NCBI GenBank assembly: GCA_902571865.1
Contig: CACGDO010000004.1
Location: 89,679-153,678, forward strand
Reading direction: 5' to 3'
From: an uncultured Alphaproteobacteria bacterium
GTDB taxonomy: Bacteria > Pseudomonadota > Alphaproteobacteria > HIMB59 > GCA-002718135
DNA: 64,000 nt
Part shown: positions 1-8,494 of the stretch, piece by piece
Layout: every line of letters begins with the position of its first letter
How positions within the stretch are numbered: position 1 is the first letter of the stretch
The notes under the pieces: generated by a model
The model's input: the letters and a program-made list of their open reading frames with translations, nothing else
The model's database searches: none
Told to the model about the DNA's origin: nothing
Translations under genes and position numbers: made by a program

Positions 1-427
1 TGCCACCTATCCATGTCGTTCTTCTCGGAATAAATCCAACATGACTTTGAAAGGGAATTCTAAATTTACTTAAATGTGCCATCCATTCAAGATTCCAATT
101 TTGACACATTAGTGAATCAGCACCGGCCTCAATTATTTCAAATGCTTTTTTTGTTGCTTCTCTTTTTGATGGGTTCTCAATAAAAGGTACACCAACAGTC
201 ATAAAAGTTTTTGAAGCTGCTTTTCTAATATTTGGAAAATCTTTTCCTGGTCCAGTTAATAGTAAATCAATGCCAGCTTCTTCAGCTGCTGCAGCTTCTT
301 CTACTGTTGTAACTCTTACTTGTGTTAGTTTTTGCTTACCTTTTAAATTAATAATATCTCTAACTGTATAATTTCTTAAACCTAAATCATTATTAATTGA
401 AAATACTCTTTTATATTTTTTTTTCAT
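1..427 (-). CDS. PanB-like (ketopantoate hydroxymethyltransferase family) protein, partial
   Basis: This frame is open from an ATG at 427 down to the window edge, so 142 N-terminal codons are seen and the C-terminus is missing. The start (YTVRDIINLKGK), the EEAGIDLLLTG segment, the EAGADSL segment and the HVGFIPRRTTWIGG segment match the order of PanB-family TIM barrels, which transfer a hydroxymethyl group from methylene-THF to 2-oxoisovalerate. The usual GDS loop is replaced by TGPGKD, and the usual KLEGG after GADAV is replaced by MCQNW, so the metal and substrate residues differ. It is therefore probably a relative with another substrate rather than true PanB. It is divergent from the importer operon starting at 591 and shares the 163-base intergenic region with it. 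Confidence 0.6.
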   Translation of the reverse strand, partial: MKKKYKRVFSINNDLGLRNYTVRDIINLKGKQKLTQVRVTTVEEAAAAEEAGIDLLLTGPGKDFPNIRKAASKTFMTVGVPFIENPSKREATKKAFEIIEAGADSLMCQNWNLEWMAHLSKFRIPFQSHVGFIPRRTTWIGG

Positions 428-590
428 TTTTGTTACAGCGTTACATTAAATCATTAAATTAATAAAAATCTATATATTTATTTTTCCACTGGTTTAAAAA
501 ACCTTTGTTTTCTGCTAATATTTGTAATCTAAAAATAATAGAATTTTCAATAAAAATGTGGTTCATTAATCCTATTAATAAGGAGGAATT
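428..590. promoter_or_regulatory. Divergent intergenic region with strong Shine-Dalgarno
   Basis: This AT-rich gap lies between the PanB-like gene (minus) and the solute-binding protein gene (plus), so promoters for both must lie here or close by. An AAGGAGG sequence ends 5 to 6 bases before the ATG at 591. The inverted repeat GGTTTAAAAAACC lies at 491-503 and could be an operator, but I cannot assign a regulator. No convincing -35/-10 pair can be fixed by eye. Confidence 0.4.
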
Positions 591-2072
591 ATGAAAAAAT
601 TATTATCAACTATCTTCCTTTCATTGGTTGTAAGTTTATTTACAACTTCTTTGAAAGCTGATGGTCATGATTTTACAATTTTTAATAACTCTGGAATGCT
701 ACAATTTGACGGCGGTGGAAGTGATCCAGAAGTTTTAGCGAAAGTTGCTGCACACGTTAAAAAACTATCAGGTGTAACACCTAAGGTTATAGTACCTAAT
801 ATGCAGGATACTACTGAGCAATTAAACTTATTACTTGCTGGTAGTAATCCTCCTGATTTGTTTCAAGCAAATTGGGATGTATATAAATCAACATTGATGC
901 CACTTAATGATCTTTTAGCAAAGCATGGTGATGCTCTTCTTAGATCGATCCCTGAAACTTCATGGAAGTACATGACTGATTCAGACGGCAACATCATGGG
1001 TATCCCAAGAACAGCTGCTACGAGTCCTTTTATGACTTGGGTAAGACAAGACATATTAGATCAAGCTGGTCTTGATGTTCCTAAAACAGTTGAAGAATTA
1101 ACAGCTTATATGGCTGCAGCTCAAAAGATAAATCCTGATTTTAAAGCAGGTACTAGAGCTTGGTCAGGAAATAAATGGGAAGAACCAGCAATGGGATTTG
1201 CTGCAGCTTTCACTGGTGCTATGTCAGGTAATGCAGCATTCATTGATCCAAGTGATGGAAGAGTAAAGCCTGTTCCACTTGCTGATGGTATCAAAGATTA
1301 TCTTCACTTTATGAATGATTGGCATAATAAGGGTTATTGGTATCCTGATAACTGGTCAAAATTTGATGAGTCTGAAGTATTTAGAACATGTAATATGGCA
1401 ATGTGGAGTGGATGGTATTCACGTGTTACAATTATTGTTCCTAAAGTCGTATCAAATTGTCCTGGTATGGAATATGTAAGAGCGCCGATTATGGGACCTA
1501 AAGGCTGGATGGCTACTACTAGAGCGAGCGGTACGCAAGCTTATGTCATTAACAAAAAAGCAAAAAATCCGGAAGCGATTATGCAATATCTAAATTGGAT
1601 GTGGAATGATCAGTCTGTTGATGGATATGCAACTGGTGTTAATGGAATTGAAGGAGAGCATTGGTCTTATGAAAGTAAAGGAATGCCTGCAGTAGTTAAT
1701 ACTAAAGATAAAGCTGAAACTAAATATGTTGGTGATTTTGGTTTACCAAACTTTCCTTATGAAGGAAATATGCAGCCAAATGATAGTTTATGGGCAACAC
1801 ATTTCAATTATCTTGGAAGTGGTTTAACTAAGCTTGATGATTCTCACCAACCTATCGATTTGTATATGGCTTGGGATAAGGGAAGAATTGCTGATGAAAC
1901 TCCAACTCTTGGAGATATTCATCGAATGATCGCTGAAAATTTCACAGCTTTTTACACTGGTGAAAGATCAATTGATGAATACGATGATTTCTTAGCAGAA
2001 CTAGATGATGCGGGAATGCAAGATTGGATTAATGCTATGACTGCACAAATGCAAGAATCTTGGGCTAATTAA
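591..2072 (+). CDS. ABC transporter solute-binding protein, family 1 (LplA-type)
   Basis: The 493-residue periplasmic protein begins with a signal peptide (MKKLLS, then a hydrophobic stretch, with likely cleavage after A23 in SLKA-DG). The body shows family 1 sugar-binding features: an LLAGSNPPDLFQ segment early, a PRTAATSPF segment, and FPYEGN with DSLWATHF late. Its length matches LplA-type proteins that bind oligosaccharides. An AAGGAGG ribosome-binding site precedes the start. It is followed by two LplB/LplC-type permeases, and a strong hairpin sits between it and the first permease, as is common for highly expressed binding proteins. The sialidase gene downstream suggests a sialic-acid-type or other acidic glycan ligand; this is inference. 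Confidence 0.85.
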   Translation: MKKLLSTIFLSLVVSLFTTSLKADGHDFTIFNNSGMLQFDGGGSDPEVLAKVAAHVKKLSGVTPKVIVPNMQDTTEQLNLLLAGSNPPDLFQANWDVYKSTLMPLNDLLAKHGDALLRSIPETSWKYMTDSDGNIMGIPRTAATSPFMTWVRQDILDQAGLDVPKTVEELTAYMAAAQKINPDFKAGTRAWSGNKWEEPAMGFAAAFTGAMSGNAAFIDPSDGRVKPVPLADGIKDYLHFMNDWHNKGYWYPDNWSKFDESEVFRTCNMAMWSGWYSRVTIIVPKVVSNCPGMEYVRAPIMGPKGWMATTRASGTQAYVINKKAKNPEAIMQYLNWMWNDQSVDGYATGVNGIEGEHWSYESKGMPAVVNTKDKAETKYVGDFGLPNFPYEGNMQPNDSLWATHFNYLGSGLTKLDDSHQPIDLYMAWDKGRIADETPTLGDIHRMIAENFTAFYTGERSIDEYDDFLAELDDAGMQDWINAMTAQMQESWAN

Positions 2073-2084
2073 ATTTATCTATAA

Positions 2085-2112
2085 ATGAAGACGGGACAAC
2101 TCCCGTCTTCAT
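2085..2112 (+). terminator. Intercistronic hairpin after binding-protein gene
   Basis: A perfect 12-base inverted repeat (ATGAAGACGGGA at 2085-2096, TCCCGTCTTCAT at 2101-2112) with a 4-base loop lies 12 bases after the binding-protein stop. On the plus strand it is followed by A-rich, not T-rich, DNA, so it is not a typical intrinsic terminator. It more likely protects the upstream mRNA from 3' decay and lowers permease expression. Confidence 0.65.
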
Positions 2113-2124
2113 AAAAAAATATAA

Positions 2125-3027
2125 ATGAAAAAAATCTGGAAATATCGTTTTTATTATTACTTAGCACTACCAGGTCTAATTTATTTTATTATTTTTCATT
2201 ATGTTCCAATGGGAGGTGCTTTAATTGCCTTTAAAGATATTTCTCCTTTTGATGGGTTAAGAGGTTTTTTTGATGCACCATGGGTCGGCTTTAAACACTT
2301 TGAACGTTTTACCTCATCTGTATATTTTTTAGATGTAATTGAAAATACACTTATAATAAGTGGATTAAAAATTTTATTTGGTTTCCCTGCACCAATTATA
2401 TTAGCATTACTCTTGAACGAAGTTTTACGAATGAGTTTAAAAAGAATCATGCAAACAATTTCTTATTTACCTCATTTTATTTCATGGGTGGTTACAGCAG
2501 GGATGATTACTGCTCTTTTAGCGACAAGTGGTGGATTATTAACTGAAACCATAAATGATTTTACTGGCTCAAATATAAATTTCTTAGGGAACAAAGATTA
2601 TTTTGTTGGAATACTGGTAACATCTCATGTTTGGAAAACAATTGGGTGGAGTAGTATAATTTATTTAGCTGCTATGAGCTCTATTGATCCAGCACTTTAT
2701 GAGTCAGCGAGAATTGATGGTGCTAACAGATTGCAAATGGCATGGCACATTACACTTCCAAGTATTATGTTTGTAATAGTTATTATGTTTCTTCTTGAAA
2801 TTGGTAATTTGTTGGAAGCAGGTTTTGAACAAATCCTTTTGTTATATTCTCCATCTGTTTATAAAGTTGCTGATATCATAGATACATTTGTTTACCGAGA
2901 GGGTTTACTTGCATTGAAATATTCTTTTGCCGCTGCTGTTGGTTTATTTAAAGCAGTGATAGCTTTCGTTCTTCTTTATACAGCAAATAGATTAGCTAAT
3001 AGACTCGGTCAAACTGGATTATGGTAA
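2125..3027 (+). CDS. ABC transporter permease, LplB-type
   Basis: This 300-residue inner-membrane permease belongs to the MalF-like carbohydrate uptake group. It has an N-terminal membrane segment (about residues 10-28) and further hydrophobic segments. The cytoplasmic EAA loop at about residues 192-214 (YESARIDGANRLQMAWHITL) contacts the ATPase. The first residues (KKIWKYRFYYYLALPGLIYFIIF) are typical of LplB proteins. It lies 52 bases after the binding protein and 7 bases before the partner permease. No clear ribosome-binding site is visible, so translation may rely on coupling or on an A-rich leader. Confidence 0.88.
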   Translation: MKKIWKYRFYYYLALPGLIYFIIFHYVPMGGALIAFKDISPFDGLRGFFDAPWVGFKHFERFTSSVYFLDVIENTLIISGLKILFGFPAPIILALLLNEVLRMSLKRIMQTISYLPHFISWVVTAGMITALLATSGGLLTETINDFTGSNINFLGNKDYFVGILVTSHVWKTIGWSSIIYLAAMSSIDPALYESARIDGANRLQMAWHITLPSIMFVIVIMFLLEIGNLLEAGFEQILLLYSPSVYKVADIIDTFVYREGLLALKYSFAAAVGLFKAVIAFVLLYTANRLANRLGQTGLW

Positions 3028-3034
3028 TAAAAGT

Positions 3035-3913
3035 ATGAAGAGCCAGTATAAAACAGAAATATTTTATAACTATATAATTATAGGTATACTATTAATTCTA
3101 ACTCTTTCGTTTCTACTGCCTTTTATTGTAGTTTTATCAACATCACTAATAAGTGAAGCTGAATGGGCGGCGAGAGGTGGTCATGTTTTGTATCCAAAAA
3201 AAATAAGTTTTGTTGCTTACGATATTCTATTTGGCAAAAGTTATGTTTTATTTAATGCCTATCAAATTACTTTTTTAAGAGTGACGCTTGGTACATTTTG
3301 TAATTTATTATTTACGACAACTTTAGCATATGCTTTAGCTCAAAGAGATTTACCCTATAGAATACCACTTACTTTTTTTGTTTTTTTCACAATGGTTTTC
3401 AATGGAGGTTTAATCCCACAATTTTTACTTGTTGATTTTTTAAACTTGCGAAATACAATTTTTGCCTTGTTCGTTCCAACTTTAATTAATGGTTGGTATT
3501 TTTTAATTATGCGAAACTTTTTTATGAATATTCCAAAAGATTTAATTGATGCGGCTATAATTGATGGTGCTTCACCAGTGAGAATTTTAATAAGTGTTGT
3601 ACTACCACTCTCTATGCCTGTCATGGCGACAATAGGGTTGTTTTACGCGGTATATCATTGGAATGAATGGTTTTATGCTTCAATATATATTACGGATAAT
3701 GAGCTAAAACCAATGCAAATTATTTTACGCGGTTTACTCAACCAAGCTACGATGGAGGGAATGGAAAATATTTCTTTTATGGAACAGCCACCACCAGGCG
3801 CTTCTTTAAGAGCGGCTTTAATTATTTTTAGTACAGTTCCAATTTTAGTCGTTTATCCATTTATACAAAGATATTTTGTAAAAGGAATTATGATTGGTGG
3901 AGTTAAAGGTTAA
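3035..3913 (+). CDS. ABC transporter permease, LplC/YtcP-type
   Basis: This 292-residue partner permease of the carbohydrate uptake group has about six membrane segments. Its EAA loop is at about residues 171-193 (IDAAIIDGASPVRILISVVL), and the C-terminus (YPFIQRYFVKGIMIGGVKG) is the standard ending of this family. It forms the channel with the preceding permease. No ATP-binding subunit is encoded next to it, so the importer must borrow a shared MsmX/MsmK-like ATPase. That arrangement is known for LplABC and for some Gram-positive sialic acid importers. Confidence 0.88.
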   Translation: MKSQYKTEIFYNYIIIGILLILTLSFLLPFIVVLSTSLISEAEWAARGGHVLYPKKISFVAYDILFGKSYVLFNAYQITFLRVTLGTFCNLLFTTTLAYALAQRDLPYRIPLTFFVFFTMVFNGGLIPQFLLVDFLNLRNTIFALFVPTLINGWYFLIMRNFFMNIPKDLIDAAIIDGASPVRILISVVLPLSMPVMATIGLFYAVYHWNEWFYASIYITDNELKPMQIILRGLLNQATMEGMENISFMEQPPPGASLRAALIIFSTVPILVVYPFIQRYFVKGIMIGGVKG

Positions 3914-3931
3914 TCAACGTGAGGAGGAAAC

Positions 3932-5056
3932 ATGTTTAAAAGTGTTGATATTTTTGAAGCTAGAAAAGAGGGTTACAAAACATACAGAGTACCCGGGATA
4001 ACAGTTTCAAAAAATGATGTAGTTTTAGCAACTGCTGAAAGCAGACCTATTTCAGGAGGTGATTGGGATTTCAATGATGTATTTATGAGAAGGAGTTTAG
4101 ATCAAGCTGAAACTTTTCTTGAGAGACAGCTTGTAGCTAATCATAAAGATATAGGTGATGGCCCTATAAGTAATTTCGTAATGATACCAGATATGAATAC
4201 TGGAAGAATTATCGCTGTTTTTTGTTGGAAGTATTCAAGAGTATTTCGAAAGTATAGTGATGACGATGGGGCAACCTGGAGTGATCCAGAAGAAATTACA
4301 GAGACATTTAATAGATTCCACAATGATTATGATTGGAAAGTTTGTGCTACTGGTCCAGGACATGGAATACAATTAAATAACGGTAGAATGATAATACCTG
4401 TATGGTTATCTGATGGCTCTGGAACTGAAATGGGTAAAGGTCATTTAGGTCATAGACCTTCTATTATCACTTCTATTCATAGCGACGATAATGGTATTAC
4501 TTGGGAAAGAGGAGATATTGTTTGTCGCCATGATGATAATATTGATGGTACCATTCTTATCAATCCAAGTGAAACTATCCCTGTTCAATTAGAAGATTCC
4601 TCAGTAATGTTAAACATCAGAAGTGAGTCGGAAATTGATAGACGCTTGATAGCTATAAGTCCTGATGGATCTTCAAATTGGAAAATTAGAGGATTTGATA
4701 ATGCTTTATTAGAACCAGTCTGTATGGCTAGTATTTTAAAAAGTAATCAACCATCAGAAAATGAATTCAAGGATATAATTTTTATAAATCCTGATAATTT
4801 AGAAAATACAATGATACCTGAAGGACACAACTTGCGCCACGATAGAAAAAGATTATCTGCAAAGTTAAGTTTTGATGATGCAAAGACATGGCCCGTAAAT
4901 AAAGTTATTGAAGAGGGGCCATCTGGATATAGCGATGTAGCTCAATTAAGATCAGGTGAATTTATATGTATTTATGAATGTGAGATTGTAGAAAGAATCT
5001 GTGATGATAAATATATCAGAGTTACAAAATTTGATAAAAACTGGCTTACAAGCTAA
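3932..5056 (+). CDS. GH33-like exo-sialidase / BNR-repeat protein
   Basis: This 374-residue six-bladed propeller enzyme belongs to the sialidase family. It carries an RIP-type motif (YRVPGI, R19), AESR (R38), a region with catalytic-type Asp (D46-D49), Asp boxes SDDDGATW (109-116) and SDDNGITW (184-191) and a weak third box near 313-320. It also has E214, MLNIR (R230), R307 of the third triad arginine, and GPSGYSD (Y333) followed by IYE (E349). All the expected catalytic positions seem present. There is no signal peptide, so it should act in the cytoplasm on an imported sialoside or related nonulosonate glycoside. GAGGAGG precedes the ATG. A non-sialic substrate remains possible. Confidence 0.75.
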   Translation: MFKSVDIFEARKEGYKTYRVPGITVSKNDVVLATAESRPISGGDWDFNDVFMRRSLDQAETFLERQLVANHKDIGDGPISNFVMIPDMNTGRIIAVFCWKYSRVFRKYSDDDGATWSDPEEITETFNRFHNDYDWKVCATGPGHGIQLNNGRMIIPVWLSDGSGTEMGKGHLGHRPSIITSIHSDDNGITWERGDIVCRHDDNIDGTILINPSETIPVQLEDSSVMLNIRSESEIDRRLIAISPDGSSNWKIRGFDNALLEPVCMASILKSNQPSENEFKDIIFINPDNLENTMIPEGHNLRHDRKRLSAKLSFDDAKTWPVNKVIEEGPSGYSDVAQLRSGEFICIYECEIVERICDDKYIRVTKFDKNWLTS

Positions 5057-5090
5057 GGTATAAATTTTTACTAGATATCTTCTTAATTTA

Positions 5091-5121
5091 AGTTACCATA
5101 ATAAAATAAAATATGGTAACT
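5091..5121 (+). promoter_or_regulatory. Inverted repeat overlapping the phyH start codon
   Basis: AGTTACCATA (5091-5100) and TATGGTAACT (5112-5121) form a perfect 10-base inverted repeat around an 11-base A/T loop. The right arm contains the ATG at 5113. In RNA this hairpin would bury the start codon; in DNA it could be an operator. No Shine-Dalgarno sequence is visible for this gene. Confidence 0.5.
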
Positions 5122-5877
5122 TTAAATAATCAGAATTTACAGACTAGCTTTGATAGAGATGGTTATATTTCTATCAGTCCATTATTTTCTTTCGGAAAAG
5201 TTGAAGAAATTAAAAATGAACTAACTCGATATATCAAAGAGGTTGCTCCTAATGTTCCTGATCATCATATTTTTTATGAAAATAAAGATGATAAAACTAC
5301 TATAAAACAACTTCAGCAAATGTTTACGTACGATGATTACTTTAAAGAATTAATAGAAAACTCATCTATACGAGAGGTAGCAGAGATAGTTTTACGAGAA
5401 AAAGCTGAGCCAAAAAATTTACAATTTTTTAATAAACCACCAGGAATTGGAAAGCCAACACCGCCTCATCAGGACGGTTATTACTTCATGTTAAAAAAAC
5501 ATAATGCTGTTACTTGTTGGTTAGCTCTAGAAAAAGTAGATGAAGAGAATGGATGTATTCATTATGTCAAAGGTTCTCATAAATCTGAATACAGGCCACA
5601 TGGTAGATCCAATGTATTAGGTTTTTCTCAAGGTATTACTGATTTTGGAAATGAGGAAGATAAAAAGAATACAGTTTCTTTTCCTGGAGAACCAGGAACC
5701 TTTTTAATTCACAATGCTAAAACAATACACTGGGCTGAAGGAAATAAATCTCAAACAAGAACTAGAAAAGCACTGGGATTTATTTATTATGGAGAAAGCG
5801 CAGAAATAAATCAAGAAGCACATGATGCTTATCAAGAAAAACTTCGAAAAGAAATGAAGGAGAAAAATTTAATATGA
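5113..5877 (+). CDS. Phytanoyl-CoA dioxygenase (PhyH) family protein 1
   Basis: This 254-residue Fe(II)/2-oxoglutarate-dependent oxygenase has a double-stranded beta-helix fold. The iron ligands are visible as H119-x-D121 (PPHQDGYYF) and H206 (TIHWAEG), with the 2-oxoglutarate arginine at R216 or R218 (QTRTRKALGF). Members hydroxylate small molecules or lipids; the substrate cannot be read from sequence. It has a tandem paralogue directly downstream, overlapping by 4 bases. Position in a putative glycan scavenging operon suggests a modified sugar acid or amino acid derivative as substrate; this is inference. Confidence 0.8.
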   Translation: MVTLNNQNLQTSFDRDGYISISPLFSFGKVEEIKNELTRYIKEVAPNVPDHHIFYENKDDKTTIKQLQQMFTYDDYFKELIENSSIREVAEIVLREKAEPKNLQFFNKPPGIGKPTPPHQDGYYFMLKKHNAVTCWLALEKVDEENGCIHYVKGSHKSEYRPHGRSNVLGFSQGITDFGNEEDKKNTVSFPGEPGTFLIHNAKTIHWAEGNKSQTRTRKALGFIYYGESAEINQEAHDAYQEKLRKEMKEKNLI

Positions 5878-6653
5878 ATTTTAATACCAACACCCCTGAA
5901 TTAAGTGATTTAAAAAAAATTTATGATGAGAATGGTTATAATCATATTCCTGAACTTTTTTCGAAGTCTGATATGGAACTTATAAATAATGAGTTTGATA
6001 GATATATTAAAGATTGTGTTCCTAAAATGAAAGAAGGTGAAGTGTATTACGTTGATAAAGAAAACAAAGATACTTTAATGCAAATGCAAAAGTTAGAAGA
6101 ATACGATTCTTTCTTTCATGATCTATTTCACAATAGTAAAATAAAAGAATTAGCTGCGAACGCTTTAGGTGAGGATGTTATACCTAGAGCAATGGAATAC
6201 TTTAATAAACCTCCTGGTAAAAGCAATCCTACTCCACCTCATCAAGATGGTTATTATTTTAATTTAGATAATGATAAAGCTGTTACTGGTTGGCTTGCAC
6301 TTGAAGATGTTGATGATGAAAATGGATGTATCCATTATGTTAAAGGTTCACATAAATATGAAGGATACAGACCACATGGCAAATCAGAAATTTTAGGTTT
6401 TTCAAAAGGGGTAACTGATTTTGGAACTGAAGAGGATAAAAAAAATACTGTAAAGTTTGAAGGTAAAGCTGGAATGTTTTTAATGCACCATGCTAAAATT
6501 ATTCATTTTGCTGATCCCAATAAATCTAAAACTCGATCACGAAGAGCTTTTGGTTTTGTTTATCATGGTGTTTCTGCAAAACACGACAAGCAGAAAGAGA
6601 AAATGGAACAAGAACAATTAAAAGCAGAATTAAAATCAAAAAACAAATTATAA
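5874..6653 (+). CDS. Phytanoyl-CoA dioxygenase (PhyH) family protein 2
   Basis: This 259-residue paralogue of the preceding protein has the same core (FNKPPG, PTPPHQDGYYF, NGCIHYVKGSHK, RPHG, TDFG). Iron ligands are H123-x-D125 and H211 (IIHFADP), and the co-substrate arginine is near R221. The start overlaps the previous stop (ATGA). Both copies keep all metal ligands, so they may be two active enzymes acting on related substrates, or a heteromer. The C-terminus is a charged, Lys/Glu-rich tail. Confidence 0.8.
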   Translation: MNFNTNTPELSDLKKIYDENGYNHIPELFSKSDMELINNEFDRYIKDCVPKMKEGEVYYVDKENKDTLMQMQKLEEYDSFFHDLFHNSKIKELAANALGEDVIPRAMEYFNKPPGKSNPTPPHQDGYYFNLDNDKAVTGWLALEDVDDENGCIHYVKGSHKYEGYRPHGKSEILGFSKGVTDFGTEEDKKNTVKFEGKAGMFLMHHAKIIHFADPNKSKTRSRRAFGFVYHGVSAKHDKQKEKMEQEQLKAELKSKNKL

Positions 6654-6654
6654 A

Positions 6655-7575
6655 ATGAACAATAGAAAAGTTTATATTTCTGGTGATATTGTACCAGAAG
6701 TAGATGCTAAAATTTCAATATTTGATAGCGCTGTACTTTTAGGTGATACAGTTACTGAATCTACTAGAACATTTAATTTCAAACCATTCAAATTAGATGA
6801 ACATTTAAAAAGATTATATAAATCATTTAAATTAACACGTATCGACCCTAAAATGACAATAGAGGAAATGAAAAAGGTTAGTCTTGAATTATTAGAAATT
6901 AATAAAGATAATTACAAGGCTAATGAGGATTGTTGGCTTGTGCACAATATTTCTCGAGGACATTCAATCACTGGAGGTAATCCAGCTTTGCAAGTCTCTA
7001 AGCCAACTGTTATGATTTATACTCAACCTATGAATCTTGTTTTGTGGGCTCCTTTTTATACTAAAGGTTGTCATGCAGTAACTCCTCCTACTAGAATGGT
7101 ACCCTCACAATCCTTAGATGCAAGAATTAAAAATAGAAGTCGTCTTTTTTACACTTTAGCTGAAATTGAAGCTAAATTAGTTGATCCTGATGCACAAAGT
7201 GTCATTCTTGATATTCATGGAAATGTTGCAGAAAATAAAGGTGGTAATATATTTATGATCAAAGATGGAAAGTTAATTACACCAACCACTGCTAATTGTT
7301 TGGAGGGGCTTACAAGAAATTCAACAATGGAAATAGCCCGATCTTTAGACATTGAAGTGATTGAAGCTGTTATTCAATCTTATGACTTAGCAACTTCTGA
7401 CGAAATGTTTATTACTAGTACGCCATACTCAATAATGCCTGCAACAAAGTTTAATGGAATGCCAATTGCCGATGGAAATGTTGGTCCAGTAACTAAAAAA
7501 TTGATTCAAGGATGGAGCGATAGAGTGGGCGTAGATATTATTAAGCAAGCAGAAGATCAATTACATAAACATTAA
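6655..7575 (+). CDS. Class IV aminotransferase (branched-chain type)
   Basis: This 306-residue PLP enzyme is of the IlvE / D-amino acid transaminase fold. The Schiff-base lysine is K159 (ARIKNRSRLFY), followed by LDIHGNVAENKGGNIF, which carries the conserved glutamate that contacts PLP, and GLTRNSTMEIA. The N-terminal DSAVLLGDTVTESTR motif matches the family. It starts one base after the upstream stop. Because it sits in a catabolic operon with a lyase and dioxygenases, it is more likely a specialised transaminase than the housekeeping branched-chain enzyme. Confidence 0.78.
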   Translation: MNNRKVYISGDIVPEVDAKISIFDSAVLLGDTVTESTRTFNFKPFKLDEHLKRLYKSFKLTRIDPKMTIEEMKKVSLELLEINKDNYKANEDCWLVHNISRGHSITGGNPALQVSKPTVMIYTQPMNLVLWAPFYTKGCHAVTPPTRMVPSQSLDARIKNRSRLFYTLAEIEAKLVDPDAQSVILDIHGNVAENKGGNIFMIKDGKLITPTTANCLEGLTRNSTMEIARSLDIEVIEAVIQSYDLATSDEMFITSTPYSIMPATKFNGMPIADGNVGPVTKKLIQGWSDRVGVDIIKQAEDQLHKH

Positions 7576-7576
7576 A

Positions 7577-8494
7577 ATGAAAACACTAGAGAAACCAAAT
7601 GGAATTTGGGGAACTATTCTTTTGCCAATTAATAATAATCAAATTGACTGGGTTGCATTTGAAGAACAGATTCATATTTTATGTGACTCCAAAGTTTCTG
7701 GTATCTATACTAACGGTACCGCTGCAGAATGTCATAATCAAACAGAACAAGAATTTGATAAATTATCGGAAATAGTTTCAACAATTGCATTAAAAAAGAA
7801 TAAAAAATTTCAACTTGGTTTAAGTCATACTAATCCAAGAATTTGCCAAGAAAGAGCAAAGCGGATGGTAAGTTTAAAACCAAATGGATTTCAAATTACC
7901 TTACCAGATTGGTGGCCTCCAACTTTTAATGAGTCAAAGAATTTTATTTTAGGTATGCAAGAGGTGGTTGAGGATATTTATATGATTTTATACAATCCTC
8001 CTCATGCAAAAGTCCTGCTTTCTCTTGAAGAGATTAGATTATTAAAACAATCTGTTCAAAATCTTATAGGAATTAAATGTGCAGGGGGTGATGAGCAATG
8101 GTACTCTCAAAGAAGAGAATTATTAGATGATTTCTCGGTATTTGTGCCTGGACATACAGTTGTATATGGAAAACCTTTAGGAGCAAATGGATCTTATTCC
8201 AATGTTGCATGTTTAAGCCCAAATGGCGCTGTTAAAATTTGGGATTTGATAGAGAAAGATTATAAAAAAGCACAAGAACTAGAAGCAAAAGTCCTAAACT
8301 TTATGAAACAATATATTTTACCTTTTGCTAATAAACTATCAAATACTGGTTTAGATAAATTACTTGCTTCTGTTGGTGGATGGGGACCAGTTTCCGAAAA
8401 AGTTCTCTGGCCTTATGATGGAGCAACTGCAGAAGATGTAAAAAAAATAAAAATACATGCAAATAATGAATTAGAAGAAATACTAAATGTCTAA
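7577..8494 (+). CDS. DapA/NanA-family Schiff-base lyase
   Basis: This 305-residue TIM-barrel protein belongs to the dihydrodipicolinate synthase / N-acetylneuraminate lyase family. The catalytic Tyr (Y139, ILYNPP) and Schiff-base lysine (K167, IGIKCAG) are present. The GTTGE-type substrate loop reads GTAAEC, which differs from both DapA and NanA. The enzyme probably performs an aldol cleavage or dehydration of a 2-keto acid. It differs clearly from the NanA-like protein at 12087-13016, so the window holds two distinct members. It starts one base after the aminotransferase. Confidence 0.75.
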   Translation: MKTLEKPNGIWGTILLPINNNQIDWVAFEEQIHILCDSKVSGIYTNGTAAECHNQTEQEFDKLSEIVSTIALKKNKKFQLGLSHTNPRICQERAKRMVSLKPNGFQITLPDWWPPTFNESKNFILGMQEVVEDIYMILYNPPHAKVLLSLEEIRLLKQSVQNLIGIKCAGGDEQWYSQRRELLDDFSVFVPGHTVVYGKPLGANGSYSNVACLSPNGAVKIWDLIEKDYKKAQELEAKVLNFMKQYILPFANKLSNTGLDKLLASVGGWGPVSEKVLWPYDGATAEDVKKIKIHANNELEEILNV

